Below, piece after piece: positions 1 to 12,212 of a stretch of DNA of 64,000 nt. Origin of the DNA: Massospora cicadina (lineage: Eukaryota; Entomophthoromycota; Entomophthoromycetes; Entomophthorales; Entomophthoraceae); NCBI GenBank assembly GCA_022478985.1, contig JAKSZP010017380.1, positions 44,574 to 108,573 of the forward strand, written 5' to 3'. A program made the translations under genes and the position numbers. Within the stretch, counting starts at the first letter, position 1. The number at the start of each line of letters is the position of its first letter. Below the pieces are notes generated by a model. It searched no databases, was not told where the DNA came from, and saw only the letters and a program-made list of their open reading frames with translations.

Positions 1-840
1 ATAGACCCAATACAATGGACTTGGTGGATGTCCTCAATAGGGATTTGTAGGCCTTTCCCAATCTCCAGATGCTTCTTTATGACCATGTCTTTTTTGGTAA
101 TATTCCTAGCAGGATATTGATGGGTCGTTGGTAAGCTGGGTTTAATACACCTGACAACACTTGAGGCTCTAAAGGGCTTATCCCATCAATACTTGTTATG
201 TGCAATAGGCAGTTGTGGGGGATCTGCAAGATAAACTTGGTGTCAATCACTTTCTGTTCACCTTCTTTGACTACTATCTCCTCAGCTGCATAAAAAGGGA
301 TACCCTCTAGCGCGTCCACCGGTTCAGGTAACTTCTTTGTATTTCTCCCCGCTGTAGTATAATGCAGAGGTAAGGCGGAAGAAGGATACTCAATTAAGCA
401 TGTACACTTTTTTATTGAACTCATTGTTAGTTAGCACCAAGGGAACTTTGTAATTAAGCAGGAAGAGATAGCCCTGCTTCAGGTTAATGATCCCATTGTA
501 CTCGAGCATAAATTGAGTCCCAATGAGCAGGTCATAAGTGGTACTAGCTAAAGCCACCGCTGGGGCTGACACAATAAGCTTCCCAAATTGGATGGGGAGA
601 GAGGAGTACGCCCCAATGGCGCAAGTGTTGTTGGGACTGGCAGTCCCAGACTCTTGGCTATATTACAAGTCTGGGGCCAACTTGATCTTAATTAGTTTTG
701 AAAAAACAACGTTCACTGGAGAGCCAGTGTCAAGGATAGCTAGGACCTGTACCCCGTTGATGAAAACCTCTACCTTGGTTAGATTCCTCCCAAGGTTAGG
801 AGAGAGCTAGAACTTCCTTAATACGGAAAGTGGACGCAAG
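1..840 (-). pseudogene. gypsy aspartic protease and protease-RT linker (A1 copy 1)
   Basis: Read on the minus strand from about 800, one frame shows a retropepsin active site (AILDTGSPVN) followed by the conserved protease C-terminus with the block DLLIGTQFMLE near 510-540. The stretch down to about 77 matches the protein just after the protease in the second A1 copy (YPSSAL.LHYTTAG and LQIPHNCLLH). The active-site DTG is intact, but the frame is broken several times, so the product cannot be made. The protease would have cut the Gag-Pol polyprotein in virus-like particles. Confidence 0.75.
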
Positions 841-2304
841 TCTATGAGCATTGTCAGGGTATTTATCTTTAATGGATTGTAGCGTGTGGACCTTCTAAAG
901 TAGATCAAATTATCATGGCAATGATATGGTCAGCATCACTGGCAGTATCAATAACCTCAAAACACCCCAGTACTTGACGGAGATAGGGTTCTACGGAGTA
1001 TTGTGGCCATGTCAACTCTTTCAGGGTTCAATAAGTCTGGTATTTCACTTCACTTGGGCTCATAGTACATAATGGCCAACATATTTGTAACCCCCTTCAG
1101 TTTCGTCATCAGAGATATTATCTATGCACCTCACATGTACAATAGAAGGGGAGTGGTGGACGGGCCTCTCTGGATCACAGGAGCTGTACTTTTGGGGCTC
1201 ACCTACCCCTTTGACCTTTGACAAAATTGGCGTAGCTTCAGCGACTTTTGTCTGCTCTTGGTGAGAAGGTTTCAGTATGTGCGCAGCCAGAGAAGTGGCC
1301 ATAGCAGTTATGGACTGCACCTTGGAAGGACTTGAGGATGGAGCCATGGTGATGAGCCCCTTAGGGGAGAGCGTGGCCTGAGATAAGACCTCAACTGACT
1401 ACACAGGATGGACTGGAGGTGCAACTGATGTGTGAGAACCTAGCCTTATTAATGGTGCATTCTTGAAAATCTCTTGTGGTGAAGGGGAGTCTATTTTAAG
1501 CCGCCTTACTGGCGCAGGCCTTGGGGTGATAACGAGCACAGGAGAGGCCAGAGGAGTATGTGTAGACTCCTTCTGTTAGGATACATTGGGTAGATCCTCA
1601 ATGACTAAGGCTTTTGGGTTCAACCCCACTCTTTGGGCGGTTCTAACTTCATAAAGATCTGCAACCTCCAATAAAGCCTCCTTTACATCACATATGCTCC
1701 AGAAATGCCGTTTAATTGAGATAACATGCCTTGCTAGAGAAGGTCAAGGGTCAACCCACTCAGAATGATAGCAATGGAATCATCAAGAGGTAGCATTTTT
1801 GTGAGTAGCAGGGGTTGAGCTCCTCAGTAAAACCGATTAACAAATGAAGCAACTGATTCTGCCCTCCTTCAGGCTAAGGTGCATGAAGGCCTGTTTTTTT
1901 CTCTTTAAACTCTGCAGGGAGCTGAATTCATTCATAAGCATATTTTTAACATCTTCCTAGGTATTAAGGGTGTCCATGTATGGAACCACTATCTCTTGGG
2001 TCATTCAACTTAAATATGGAAGGATATTCTTGATTTTATAAATGGTCGTACATGCCTTTCATAGACAAGTCATAAATGAAGAGGAACGAGGCAATGCTAC
2101 CATCACCTGAGTAAACTTGTCACGGAAGGGGTTCTTTAAATGACTGGGGTGGAGTGCTGTTCAACTGTTTAAAGTCAGTACAGAGCACTAGCTAGCTGCT
2201 CTTTCAAAGCAGCTATCCTCAATTCCATGACAGCGGGGAGGCTATAAAGGATAATCCACCCAACAGCCTTCATTTTTCGAAAGAAAGTTTGTGGTGTACA
2301 GGCT
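841..2304 (-). pseudogene. degenerate gypsy gag (A1 copy 1)
   Basis: This lies between the primer-binding site and the protease on the minus strand, where gag belongs. An open stretch (1060-1347) ends in a segment (SDDETEGGYKYVGHYVL) matching the gag C-terminal end of the other A1 copy near 27480-27530. The rest has frequent stops and frameshifts. Gag would form the particle shell. No zinc knuckle was recognised. Confidence 0.6.
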
Positions 2305-2320
2305 CCTAAAGTGAGCACCA
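2305..2320 (-). promoter_or_regulatory. primer-binding site, A1 copy 1
   Basis: On the minus strand it reads TGGTGCTCACTTTAGG, two bases after the LTR. It starts with TGG, complementary to a tRNA CCA end, and matches the site next to six other LTRs in this window. Confidence 0.75.
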
Positions 2321-2322
2321 CT

Positions 2323-3050
2323 TGTTGGATTTTAGGCGTTTATTATGCTCGCTGGTGCGTTTTGCACCCAAATTAAAACAATATTTCTGTAGGAGAAGTA
2401 ATATTTTCTACTAACGGAATATTTGATTCAGGGGATCTTGCAAACCACTTATAACTAAAACAATACCTTTTTAATAAAATTTAACATTGGTTTTACAGTT
2501 TTTAATTAAGTTGCAGTGAGGGGATCAAAAAGTTAACCCTCTCAATATCTCAGTGCTTAGTATTTAATTGAGTTGAGGCTCAAAGTTTAGATCACGCTAT
2601 GAGTGTCCAAATTAGGGAATACGGGGAGTTGACCTATCAGAGCTCTTGAGTCTCACCTCACTTTGATGGAACGGCCAATGGAGTGCAATAGAAGGTAGGA
2701 TAAATCTTTGAGGTAAGGTTGAATATATTTTATCTAATCATTGGACGGGAAAATATTTTCACCTTGCAGGACCCCTCCAACCCTATATAAAAGGGGCTGG
2801 TCTCTGCAGTGTAGGTTGAACTAAATAGCTGTATGATGGGGAGGAACCTACAAATGGCTCCCCTGACTCTGCCGACAATTTTGCATAACCCTGCTATTAA
2901 TTGTAGGCCTATTTGGATGAGGAGTGGTGGAAATTGTATTGCCCCAATTTCAGGGTTCCACCAAGAATCAGCCAGGGTCTTTTGGACAATAATATTGCTA
3001 TTTTCATCCAAAAAGCTTTTTAAACATATTGGACTTGTAATTTTCTGACA
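2323..3050 (-). repeat. 5' LTR of A1 copy 1
   Basis: On the minus strand it begins TGTCAGAAAATTACAAG and ends CCAACA, the usual TG...CA form. It matches the LTRs at 25533-26267 and 31323-32065, for example in the CCCCTTTTATA-type block and the segment around CCAATGAT. The primer-binding site follows two bases after its end. Confidence 0.85.
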
Positions 3051-4736
3051 GCTTATGGCAATTTGTACCAGAAGGGTAATCTTCCAGTTCTTAATGCTCC
3101 CTTCATCTTGAAGAATGCTTTGCCCATGTTCCAGCATATGTTTGAAAATGCTCTTGGTGACCCCTGATTCACCTGTGTGGTGGCGTACATCGATGATATC
3201 CTTGTGCATTCCCCCACCCCTGAGCAGCATGAAAAAACCTGGAGGTGGTGCTGGCTGCTTTGCACAAGGCAGAACCTTATGTAAAACCCTCCAAGTGCAA
3301 TTTTTCAGGGAGGAGGCGACCTTCCTGGGTAACTTGCTCATGAAGGATGGTTACGCCATTACCCAAGCAAGATTGAGGAAATTCTCAAGTGGCCCACTCC
3401 TACAACCTAGAAGCAGTTGAGGAGCTCCTTGGGCACATCACATAGATAGTTAAACTTCCTCCAACCCTCTTGCAGTTGGCCATGATGCTGCATCCCTTGA
3501 TAGAAAAAATTTCTGTTCCAATGGATGGAGGATTGCCAACGGACGTTTGATGTCATCAAAGAGATGTTTTTGGCGCCTCCTGTTCTCAAACTCGCTGACC
3601 CCACCAAGGCTTTTATTGTATTATGTGACACCTCATCAGCCTCTATGGTGGCAGTACTGTTGCAAGAGCTGACAGTATGGAACATTAAGTCAATTACTTT
3701 TAGTGCAAGCTCACTTCATCTGAACAATACTGGGCCATTTTGTATTGGAGTTGCTAATGTGGCGTGCTCGCTTACCCACTGGTGGTACCTCCTTCAGGGC
3801 GCGCTGCATGAGGTGACTGTGCAGTCAGATCATCAGGCCCTTATGTATTTCTGGAAACTGCAGAAGCTGGTGCATTTCCATACTTGAACATATTGCGACA
3901 TCTGCAGACTAACTTTAAAGAAATATTTGTAAAGGGGCCTTAAATTTCCTTCAAAATTTATTGAGTCAGAACCCTGCGTTAAGATTAGTGGAGCAGACGA
4001 GCAGGAGCTAACTATGGTGATTCCGCTGGCCCAGATCTAGCCATTGCTCCTCCTGAATTTTTGGTGGCGGATTGGACCCCAGATGGGCCTCTTGTCTCTA
4101 AGGTATTGGTGGTTAAATGGCCTTCTTGGAGGTGCTGGAGCTGTTGGACCAGCTGATGCTCCTGAAGCACAAGTGAGCTCATTATTAATTGCAGAGGAGA
4201 CAATTCAATTCATGTCTAGACTGTTAATTTCGCCCCAACTCCGCGCCAAAGTCATTCATGCTCGCCATGCCCCCAGCGGTTGGCTGCCCAGGCAATAAAA
4301 ATGCCTTGATTTGGTAAACTGGACATATAACTGGCTGGGTGTCACCAAGGATATCCCAGCGTGGATCACTAATTATATGACATGAATTTGAGAAAAATTG
4401 GATAGATCAGGTAAGAAAGGGTTCTCCATCCCCTTCAGCAGGCGGAAGGTCAGTGAACCTCAGTGTCAGTTGACTTAAAAGTTGAGCTTCCCAGATTCAA
4501 TGCGTTTACTGCGGTTATTGTGGCATTAGATCGCTTTATCAAGTGTTCACTCTTTATCCCTTGTTCATCGGTCATCACTTCCAAGTAGCAAGCCCAGCTC
4601 TTTGTGAGACATGTGTTCTCAATGTTTGGCTTGCCTCAGGAGTTGTGAGAGACAATGGCTGCAGTTTACAGCGAGTTTTTGGACTGAATTCTTTGCTATC
4701 TTAAAGATTAAGCCGTTCACCCAACCATATACCATA
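3051..4736 (+). pseudogene. chromovirus pol fragment (RT, RNase H, integrase), family B copy 1
   Basis: Broken reading frames in order give an RT palm with an intact active-site block (VAYIDDILVHSPT, about 3178-3220), an RNase H domain (about 3525-3890, with SDHQALMYFW near its end) and an integrase core (about 4180-4736). It matches the longer family B copy at 9638-17248 throughout. Stops and frameshifts make it inactive. Both ends are cut by later insertions: element A1 at 3050 and a family C LTR at 4737, which enters the integrase just before its YHPQ.DGQTE block. Confidence 0.85.
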
Positions 4737-5822
4737 TGTTAGGATTTTGATATGCCATATTACCCAAAAAAAACATTACATTACATTATAGCTGCTTGCC
4801 CAATAGGAGATTAGATCCTCTAAAGGGTGTGGGAGTTATTGTTTCTAAACAATAACTATTGTTGGGGAAACCCTCTGACAAAACTTAGCTATTACCATGA
4901 GGTCAATCCATTGGGTCAATCCACCAGATTACTTTAGTTTCTTTGGAATGATCCCTGACAATGTAATTACTTTATGACTCAATTAACTATTAAATAAACG
5001 GTACTTTAATCATAGTAGTCAATTGGAGTTTGTCGCTGATTGACTCAAGGATTATTTTTAGTTGGTGAAGCTTTGATGATGCTTCTGGGAGCAACTTGCA
5101 GTTTAATCTTTTAGGTGAGGCAACCTGCTGTTGATAGGTATTTATCATTATCTAATCAGGTTGCTATCCAAATAAGGGTACTCCTTTGAAATAAACTGAG
5201 ACTGTGGGGACAATTTCATCATTTAACCAGAAGAGGTGTTACCCCAGTCTGAGGTAAAACTGACTAGGAGGATTAAAAGGTCTTTGTGGGATTGGCCTCA
5301 GAGGGCTAAATCAGTGGCGATGGCTGCCATTTCCCCCAGTGGGGAGTCAACAGGGGTTAAACACTGATTACCCTATATAATTACCTTGATTTATAATAAA
5401 TAAAGCAGTAACAAAAAAAGCAAACAATTAGTTTTACAATTTAGTTTGTATATTCTTGGATATAGTTGAAGATAATAGGATTATCTTATATATTTGTCTG
5501 TTGTTTTTTCTTTAGGAAAAAGTTTCAGGTAAATGTTTCCTTGCATTTGTTAGTTACTCTCCTGCTTCTGCGTGAAGGAAGAGAAGAGCGTTAGCACCAA
5601 GTATAGCTTTGAAAAATATTTATTTGGTCTTGAGAAGCTCAACTAGGGCAATAGTCATCATAATATTGCCATCTTATTTCATTAAATCAGCAAATTTATA
5701 TTAACGCCCAATTAAAAATCTTTGCAGTAAAGCTGGGATCCAAGGCGAGCCACCCAGGTGGAAGTTTAAATTTAGTTTTAATTACTCAGGGTAATTGAGC
5801 ACACAGCTCCTAAAAATCTACA
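4737..5822 (+). repeat. 5' LTR, family C
   Basis: It starts TGTTAGGATTTTG and ends AAATCTACA, about 1.09 kb, with a primer-binding site three bases later. It interrupts the family B integrase exactly at its left edge. Its 3' part (GCGTGAAGG block and following) resembles the solo LTR at 12213-13321, which suggests related families. Confidence 0.8.
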
Positions 5823-5825
5823 TTT

Positions 5826-5842
5826 TGGTGCACACTACAGGG
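5826..5842 (+). promoter_or_regulatory. primer-binding site, family C
   Basis: It reads TGGTGCACACTACAGGG, three bases after the LTR end, one base different from the window consensus TGGTGCTCACTACAGGG. Confidence 0.75.
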
Positions 5843-5859
5843 GGTAGTTGAGCTTTCAA

Positions 5860-7300
5860 GCCAAAACAATGTCATACAAAGGAGAACTTAGGATAATTTG
5901 GATGGAGTTAAAGACCTTCAACCAGAATGTTTGATCTCTGCACCATAAGCCAAAAAAACTACTTTGGAAGAGTGAGTAACAAAAAGCTGAGGAGAAGATT
6001 GAAAAGGTTGGAAAAGTTAATAATGACCTTTTATAAAGGTCACCTCCTTGAAGCAAAAGAAGAGTGAATTAATTAAGGAAACATTATTTCAAAAGACTGA
6101 ATGTGTAACGAAAGAGACACTACCACCAGCTTCATACAATATGGTGCAAATGTTGAAGCATATAGAAGAACTTGAAAATTACAACTGTGATTGCGCTTAA
6201 ATGGAGGCAAACAAAGACAATGATAATACGCATGAAACTCCAGTTGGAAAATACCCCCTCAGAAAACTATGACAAAATCATTTGATGCAATGTTGGAGAT
6301 GACTCTGAAGCAACGCCTATTGTTAGTCATGCATTGGGCATGAATCCCCTTCCAGAGGAGTTAAGGAATTTCGAAATATGCCAAAAATTTACCCACATTT
6401 CATTGTGACAAGCACTGGCGTTTTTCTGCCTTTTTGAGATAAGAATGTTCAAATATGGGGACCAACAAAAAGCGGTAATCGTGATGAACTGTTTAGACAC
6501 CAATTGTCAGAATCTGGTGTTGCACATCTCAACTGGTACAATTGGTTATACTATGAAGCAAAGGAAGCTATTATGCTTGAGTTTGGTAGTTCTACTAGAA
6601 TGGCCAACCATAAACAAGAGTTTATGGGTACTCAATTCAGAAAGGAAGAAACTTTGACTGCTTTCACCAACCATTTTTAATTGGAATTTAGATCCTGGCT
6701 GTGGGGAAAGTACTATCAGACTTTGATGCATTAGTAGCTATGCAAGTGGCGCTTTAGTCCTACAGAGAGTTAAATGATATTATGGCATTTGCACTTGTGA
6801 ACCAAACTTCTACATCATAGAATGTAGATCATCTCAAGATGTTAATAGCAATATTTGAAGCACCCAACTGAACCTTTAAAGTGATTCAGACAAGAGATCT
6901 AAACCATAAAATTTGCTGAGACTAATAAGTATCCTGAGAATTTAGCTGTAATGGGCAATAAGTCCAAAGGACAGAAACGAGCGGATAGAACTCCAATTTG
7001 TTATTAACAATATGGAAAACCTTAAGCATGTAGTTGATCAATATTGGGATAAGAAGCTTAAGAGACAAGTAAGTTTTTTTAAGGTTAAAGTTAAGGATGA
7101 TCAAGAGTTGGGAAAAGTACCAGCAGTATAAATAGGGAACATTATAGTATGTTTTCAGACCTAACCCCTGAACTCTTGAAAGATGACATTGATACTTCCA
7201 ATTATAAATGGAAGAAGAAACACCTGATTGCTCTACCAGGTGTTCAATATGGATATAAACGCGATTACCCAAGCAAAAGCAAAGGAGATTGAACCCCTAC
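5860..7300 (+). pseudogene. degenerate gypsy gag, family C
   Basis: Lying between the primer-binding site and the protease, it has a partly open stretch (6445-6657) with the character of a gypsy capsid region. Near 7000 is a decayed zinc knuckle: the order Cys, Tyr, Gly-Lys-Pro, His and Asp-Gln-Tyr-Trp-Asp can be followed, but the second and last cysteines are lost and a stop lies inside. It would have bound element RNA in the particle. Multiple stops make it inactive. Confidence 0.55.
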
Positions 7301-7539
7301 TTTGAAGTAAGTTACTCATCCATAATCTCATAAGCTGGCGAAAAAGTCAGATCTGCTGAAAGCACTGAAGAGTTGCTCAAAACGAAACTTGATGATGTTA
7401 ATGTTTCTCTACCTATTAGTGTGATAAGGAATCATTTCAAAACTATCACAATTTAATCCATACTCTCAATTGGTGAATAATGCCGCTATCCACTCAGTAA
7501 ACACCTTAATAAAATACTCTGTGAGTGTAATTATTCTAA

Positions 7540-7860
7540 AATTATGGTCAAGTGATAAGAGTAAAGGCAATAATTGATAATGGATCACCCATCAATATAG
7601 TTTCAACCAAATTAGTAAATGTAATAAAGATTTCACCAGATTTAGAGCACCGGAAAAAGTATAGGACTGCTGAGCCAAGTACTAAAATATCCTGTGGAGC
7701 ATATAGTGCACTACCACTTTGATTTGAATCGCTGGTGGTATTAGCCCCTGCCATACTGTTTTATAATCAAATTATGACATACTCATCAGGATGAGATTCC
7801 TGAGAATGTATGGTATTAAGTGTGATGTTGAATAGAAACCCTGAAGATTTTGGGGAAAAC
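7540..7860 (+). pseudogene. gypsy aspartic protease, family C
   Basis: One plus frame reads AIIDNGSPINIVSTKLV, the retropepsin active site with Thr replaced by Asn in the DTG triad. It is followed by the usual SCGAYSALPL block. The matching proteases at 21000-21260 and 27840-28100 confirm the family. The changed triad and later stops make it inactive. Confidence 0.7.
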
Positions 7861-8060
7861 CCTGACATTGGTATACCAGCGGAAAGGAGAGACTCTGCTG
7901 AATAAATAATTATGTAACTTAATTTACAGTGACAGCATCATTCCCATTCAGTAAAAGTTAGCTGGACAAAAATGGAGGAAAATGCCAAAAATTTTATGGA
8001 AAATCGTGGGATACTATTGAGGACAAAAATGATGAACACCATTGTCAAGATTTGAAACAA

Positions 8061-8517
8061 AGAGTGATTTGAAATCCCTACTCCCAAATAAAATCTTGAT
8101 AAGTAAGCTCTTAAGCCAGCATGAATGAAACCTTAACCTGAAGGCATTAATATATGTGATTCGATCATGAAGCATCATGTACATGAGAATCAATGGAGAC
8201 GCCTTCAGGAATCCCATCCTCGCTTCCTGAACCTTGAGAGGTGCGACCCTCACTTCTGCAGTCTTGAGAATGACGCAGAACAATGAGGGTGCCAACCAGG
8301 AGATTATCCAGAAGGCAGTGAAAGATCCTGATCATAATGGTCCACAATGGTACCCAAGGCACTAAGTACCAATGCACCCTATAAAAAGTTACACTTTTTA
8401 ACTCAGTAATAGTCTGTTTTTACCCCATTTCTATTTGTTTTTTGACCTTTCCACTAGTTTACAGCTTTGAGCCCATTTGAAAACTTCAGCATCAGTCAAG
8501 AGAACTGTTACACCTAG
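8061..8517 (+). repeat. LTR 3' fragment (family G, unpaired)
   Basis: It is called because it ends just before a canonical primer-binding site and carries a TATA-like CCCTATAAAA near 8370. The left boundary is a guess; no second copy was found. The leader after it resembles that of family C (GGGGG...TTGAGCT...CAAG), so it may be a relative of C. Confidence 0.45.
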
Positions 8518-8522
8518 AAAAG

Positions 8523-8539
8523 TGGTGCTCACTACAGGG
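8523..8539 (+). promoter_or_regulatory. primer-binding site, fragment G
   Basis: TGGTGCTCACTACAGGG, an exact match to the window consensus, near the end of an LTR-like fragment. Confidence 0.7.
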
Positions 8540-9637
8540 GGCTTTGAGCTGTCCAAGTGAAAATGTTTATCACAAACAATGGAGAACAATAGAAGTCAAG
8601 AAAGTCAACCTACTGATTGGTCAAGGAGCATCACATCAATGAATTAGCACCTCACGATATGAAGTAATGCCCATTCAGCCTGAAAGCTAAGAGTTTTGGG
8701 TTACATTCCGGTTTACTCCTTCCATTGACAGTGACCAATACCAACTTCAATATAAGAACCTTAATGAAATTATTCAACAATTATTAAAAAGCATTTATTC
8801 TGTGGGAGGCCACTCCAATTGCTCCCATGCTTCTTTGGCATCTTCCATTATGCGGGATCTATATATCTTGGCTCAACTGCAAGTGGGAGAGTTGACTTTG
8901 GGAACAAAGCACTATTTCCAGAATTTCGTCCATCCCACCTTCCATCACCTCCTACAAGTAGTCAGGTTGCACCACCACAAAATATTCCAACAACTAGGGC
9001 CCACCCAGACTTTACAATCCCACGTTGTCAGTTTCTATAAGGTGGCCTCATTCTTCATCCACAATAAATTGAGAAGCCATTGTCAACTATGATTAATCAA
9101 TAAGGCCTGAAACCAACTTTTAGTGTTGATAGCGAAATTTTGGGCTACATTGAGGACCAGCTCTAACAGAATGTACAACTCCTTGAGGCTACCTGGAACT
9201 GTAAGTCTTGAAGCCCAGCCCATGCACCTGGACAGGGTTCAGCTTTCATTATAGGACAAAAAGGGGTCCAGAGGCCCAAGTGGACCCCCTGTCACAGTGA
9301 GCAACTTGGCGCACATGGTGGATGAGAGCCGGGTGACTGATCTACCCCCAAGGATAACTCATCCCTGTCTCTTCCCCTTCCTCTACCCTGTTAAAGTGAG
9401 TAGAGGGGAATTTCAGAGAGGTTGCGTAAGCCAGGGGCCACAGGCAGGCCCCTGGTACTCACTACTCCCCTAGAAATTTTTGCCAAAATTAAAAAAAACA
9501 GGTTGCGATGACCTTAAGGCCCAGTATGCAATTTTGGGCTGGGGAACTGGTTTGGACTGCCAAAGACAGAAAATTGATTCAGGTCCTAATTTACACATCT
9601 GGCTGATCATCAAGTGAGCTGGTAAAATAATCCCAAC
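8540..9637 (+). other. leader/gag remnant and diverged family B LTR start
   Basis: No gene is supported here. The first part follows a primer-binding site and should be leader and gag, but both plus frames near 8800-9090 are short and I recognise no domain. From about 9202 the sequence (ACTGTAAGTCT and a later block around GTGGATGAGAGCCGGGT) resembles the start of the family B LTR at 9638, so this is probably an older, diverged copy of that LTR. Confidence 0.4.
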
Positions 9638-10569
9638 TGTAAGTCTGGGGGGCGCCCCCTCTTTTTGGACCAGGTGGTATTCCTGTTACTATCGAAAAAG
9701 GTTCTGAGAAGGCCAGTTGCCCCTTTCATCTCACAGGGCTACCTCGCCCATGTGATGGATGAGCGCTGGGTAACAGCTCTCCCTTTGAGATTCTGCCACC
9801 CATCCATGCACATACTTCAGCCAAATTAATATGGCGGATTATGGGAAACTGTGCTGAGATATTAGAAAGTTGGTATCCTCATGGAGCAAAAGGCCCACAT
9901 GAAGTTGACAGCAACAAGCTTCGCCATTAAGGTCTGAGAGCCTCAACCCCTTTCCAACAAAGCCCAACTGGTGTGTAATTTTGTTATATGAAGTATTATA
10001 TATCAAATCATCAGCAAAGCTCACTGATGTCATTGGACCATTGGTGAATGCTGACGCCAGTTCAAAACCATCCTTGGCAGTATCAAAATCACCATATAAC
10101 ATTTATAGTTTGGTCCAATAGACGCCAGAGAAACTGGGTGTGGGCAGGTTGGGTGTCACAAATCTTTCCCTGACCTCATAGGACCGCCAACACATGAGGG
10201 TGGCCTTGGGAAGTTCCTGTGGTCTGTTGGGTGAGACGCCATCACTCCAGTCATCAAAACAAAAGAAAATTGGCAATTTGGGCATCTGTGGATGAACTGA
10301 CAGCAACTTGACTTACTACCAACAATCATAAAGTCAGTTCAAAATAATTCATTTCCCCCTTTCTTGAAGTTTGCTGGGCTAGGCTGAATCTTAAGGGACC
10401 AATCCCACACTTTCTTAAGCTATTCCCCAAGAATCAAGCATCTATTTAAGCAGTCATAACACGCTGATAAAATTAATAAAGGATTTCTTATTTTTTACTC
10501 TAATAAGAATCTTCAGATCTTGAATTTATTTGTTTAATTTTAAATTTATCTCTCTGAACCCCTGTGACA
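9638..10569 (+). repeat. 5' LTR, family B
   Basis: It starts TGTAAGTCTGGGGG and ends CCTGTGACA, 932 bp. It pairs with 15889-16819 along its length. A conserved CTATTTAAGCAGT at 10442-10454 is the likely TATA-type promoter element. Confidence 0.8.
10442..10454 (+). promoter_or_regulatory. TATA-like element in the family B LTR
   Basis: CTATTTAAGCAGT is the same in the two LTRs (again at 16691-16703), in a region where the flanking bases differ, and sits where U3 promoters lie. Confidence 0.45.
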
Positions 10570-11250
10570 ATTCCAATGTGGCCCCACGGCTTGTGTATAG
10601 ACTGAGCTGTCTCAGTCATATTTTGAATTTTGATCCCTGCCATAGTCACTTGGTTTTATTTTGTCAAGACCTTTCCAGAATTTTCCCTAATCTCACAACT
10701 CCCTACAGCCAGGCCATTGGCCCTGAGGCTGCAACAGCCTGGTTTCTCACCAGGTTGTCCTTTGCGTTTTAGACCTGTTGGCACCCACTTGTTACAAATA
10801 TCCTGGTGCACATAAATGTCAATCATGCTGAAATGCCCCTGGCATTCTGGATCGCCTTTTTAGTGCTTCTGCATCCCAGCTGGCAGGCAGTTTTAAACTT
10901 TATATGCCGTCAACATGACATAATCAACCAGAAATTGCTTCCAACCATTTCCGCCTTCTCATTGAGATGGGCGATGCAGTGGTTGGCATCTTTATTATGA
11001 ATGTTCAATTGGCAGTTTGCCATCAGTGGATTGCTTGGTTGATCACCAATGTTATAAGCAGTTCCTGGATGGCTTTGGAGGAATTGCTTCATGTTCAACT
11101 TATTCCATTACCCTCTATTTCCCCCTCAATCCACCCTCAAAGTGAGAACTTCATGTTGGATTTGCAGATTTGGCCTCAGGTTCTGTTCCCAACGTTAAAT
11201 CAGTATCCATATTGGTCCCAGGTCCTAACGCTGCTCCTGCGCCCAAGGCG
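10570..11250 (+). pseudogene. leader and gag remnant, family B
   Basis: This lies between the 5' LTR and the protease. It is repeated after the second LTR at 16820-17248, which shows its extent. A possible primer-binding site TGGCCCCACGG lies nine bases after the LTR, unlike the site used by the other families. No gag domain could be named, and the frame is broken many times. Confidence 0.45.
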
Positions 11251-11523
11251 GTGTGCTCTGGCACACCTGTTTTTGCAATCTCTTTGGTGTCAGCAGAAAA
11301 GACCATATCCACCAATAAACAGAATTACGCCTACCTTTTACTACCTTTGAAAATTAGTATTGAGGCTCACCAAATGTCCTTTGAGGCCTTGGTTGACACT
11401 GGAACAGCGGGCAACTTCATGAGTCTGGAGTTGGCCCAGCAGCTGGATCTTAACTTAGACCTGGGGCCAGCAGTGTTGGTCGCCTCGTTGGCCTCCCAGC
11501 CATCCTATAAAGTAAACGGCTAG
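11170..11523 (+). pseudogene. chromovirus aspartic protease, family B
   Basis: A 117-codon open stretch contains a retropepsin site (EALVDTGTAGNFMS) in its second half, followed by LELAQQLDLNL. The Ala-Gly-Asn-Phe pattern after the triad is the chromovirus form. The DTG is intact, but upstream gag and downstream RT are out of frame or stopped, so this is a remnant. Confidence 0.75.
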
Positions 11524-12212
11524 TGCCCATCTCAGTTCACCAGTTTATTTTTTGAGATTGCTTCTTGGCAATGCCCAACCTCAGGTTCCTGGTGATCTTG
11601 GGTGTGGGGTGGTTGCGTCAGCAGCATGTGTAAATATACTTGGAGTCTAACACGCTGTCATTTTTTAACGGCCAGGTAGAGGGCAAGTTCCCTTTTATTA
11701 ATATACCCTTACCAAGGCTCAAAAACGTAAATTAGTTACAACCCTCATATCCCCCGTAGGCTTTCCGCCAGATTTCACCGCTGCATTGATGGGCTATTAG
11801 AGTATTTTTGATTCTGAAAAGGCTAACTGCCTTCCTCCACATTAGAATTTGATCTGAATTTTTGGACTACAGTTGAGGTGGTGAATATAAACTGCCCACT
11901 GTACCTGCATACAATGGAGGAGGAGGTTGCCCTTGATGCCTGGTTTGATGACATGCTCAAGAAGGGTTGGTTATTCAAAGAGACATCCCCTGTTGTTTTT
12001 CCCATTGTCTTTGCCAAAAGGCAAATGATTCCCTTCACCCCTGCATGGATTACGGCCACCTCAACAATATCATGGTCCATGACCCATACCCACTGCCTTT
12101 GTAAGAGACAATTGGCCAAGTAATTGCCAAGTTGTGCGTGTTCTTGAAACTTGATCTAGTTAACGTCTTTAATCAAATTCAGGTGATTGAAGGTCAGAAA
12201 TGCCATACCACT

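Larger units (their letters stand above)
1..3050 (-). mobile_element. Ty3/gypsy element, family A1, copy 1 (5' part)
   Basis: This is the 5' end of a minus-strand LTR retrotransposon that runs off the left edge of the window. It has a 5' LTR (2323-3050), a primer-binding site (2305-2320), a degenerate gag and a protease. Its deduced proteins match, block by block, the complete plus-strand element at 25533-32065, which is the evidence for one family. The right LTR edge abuts a chromovirus RT on the other strand, so the element inserted into that older copy. RT and integrase lie outside the window. Confidence 0.85.
4737..8060 (+). mobile_element. Ty3/gypsy element, family C (5' LTR, gag, protease only)
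   Basis: This is a plus-strand element with a 5' LTR (4737-5822), a primer-binding site (5826-5842), gag and protease. No RT follows: at about 8060 the sequence changes to an unrelated LTR-like fragment, so the 3' part is deleted or replaced. The right boundary is approximate. The five bases before the LTR are CCATA. I found no partner copy. Confidence 0.7.
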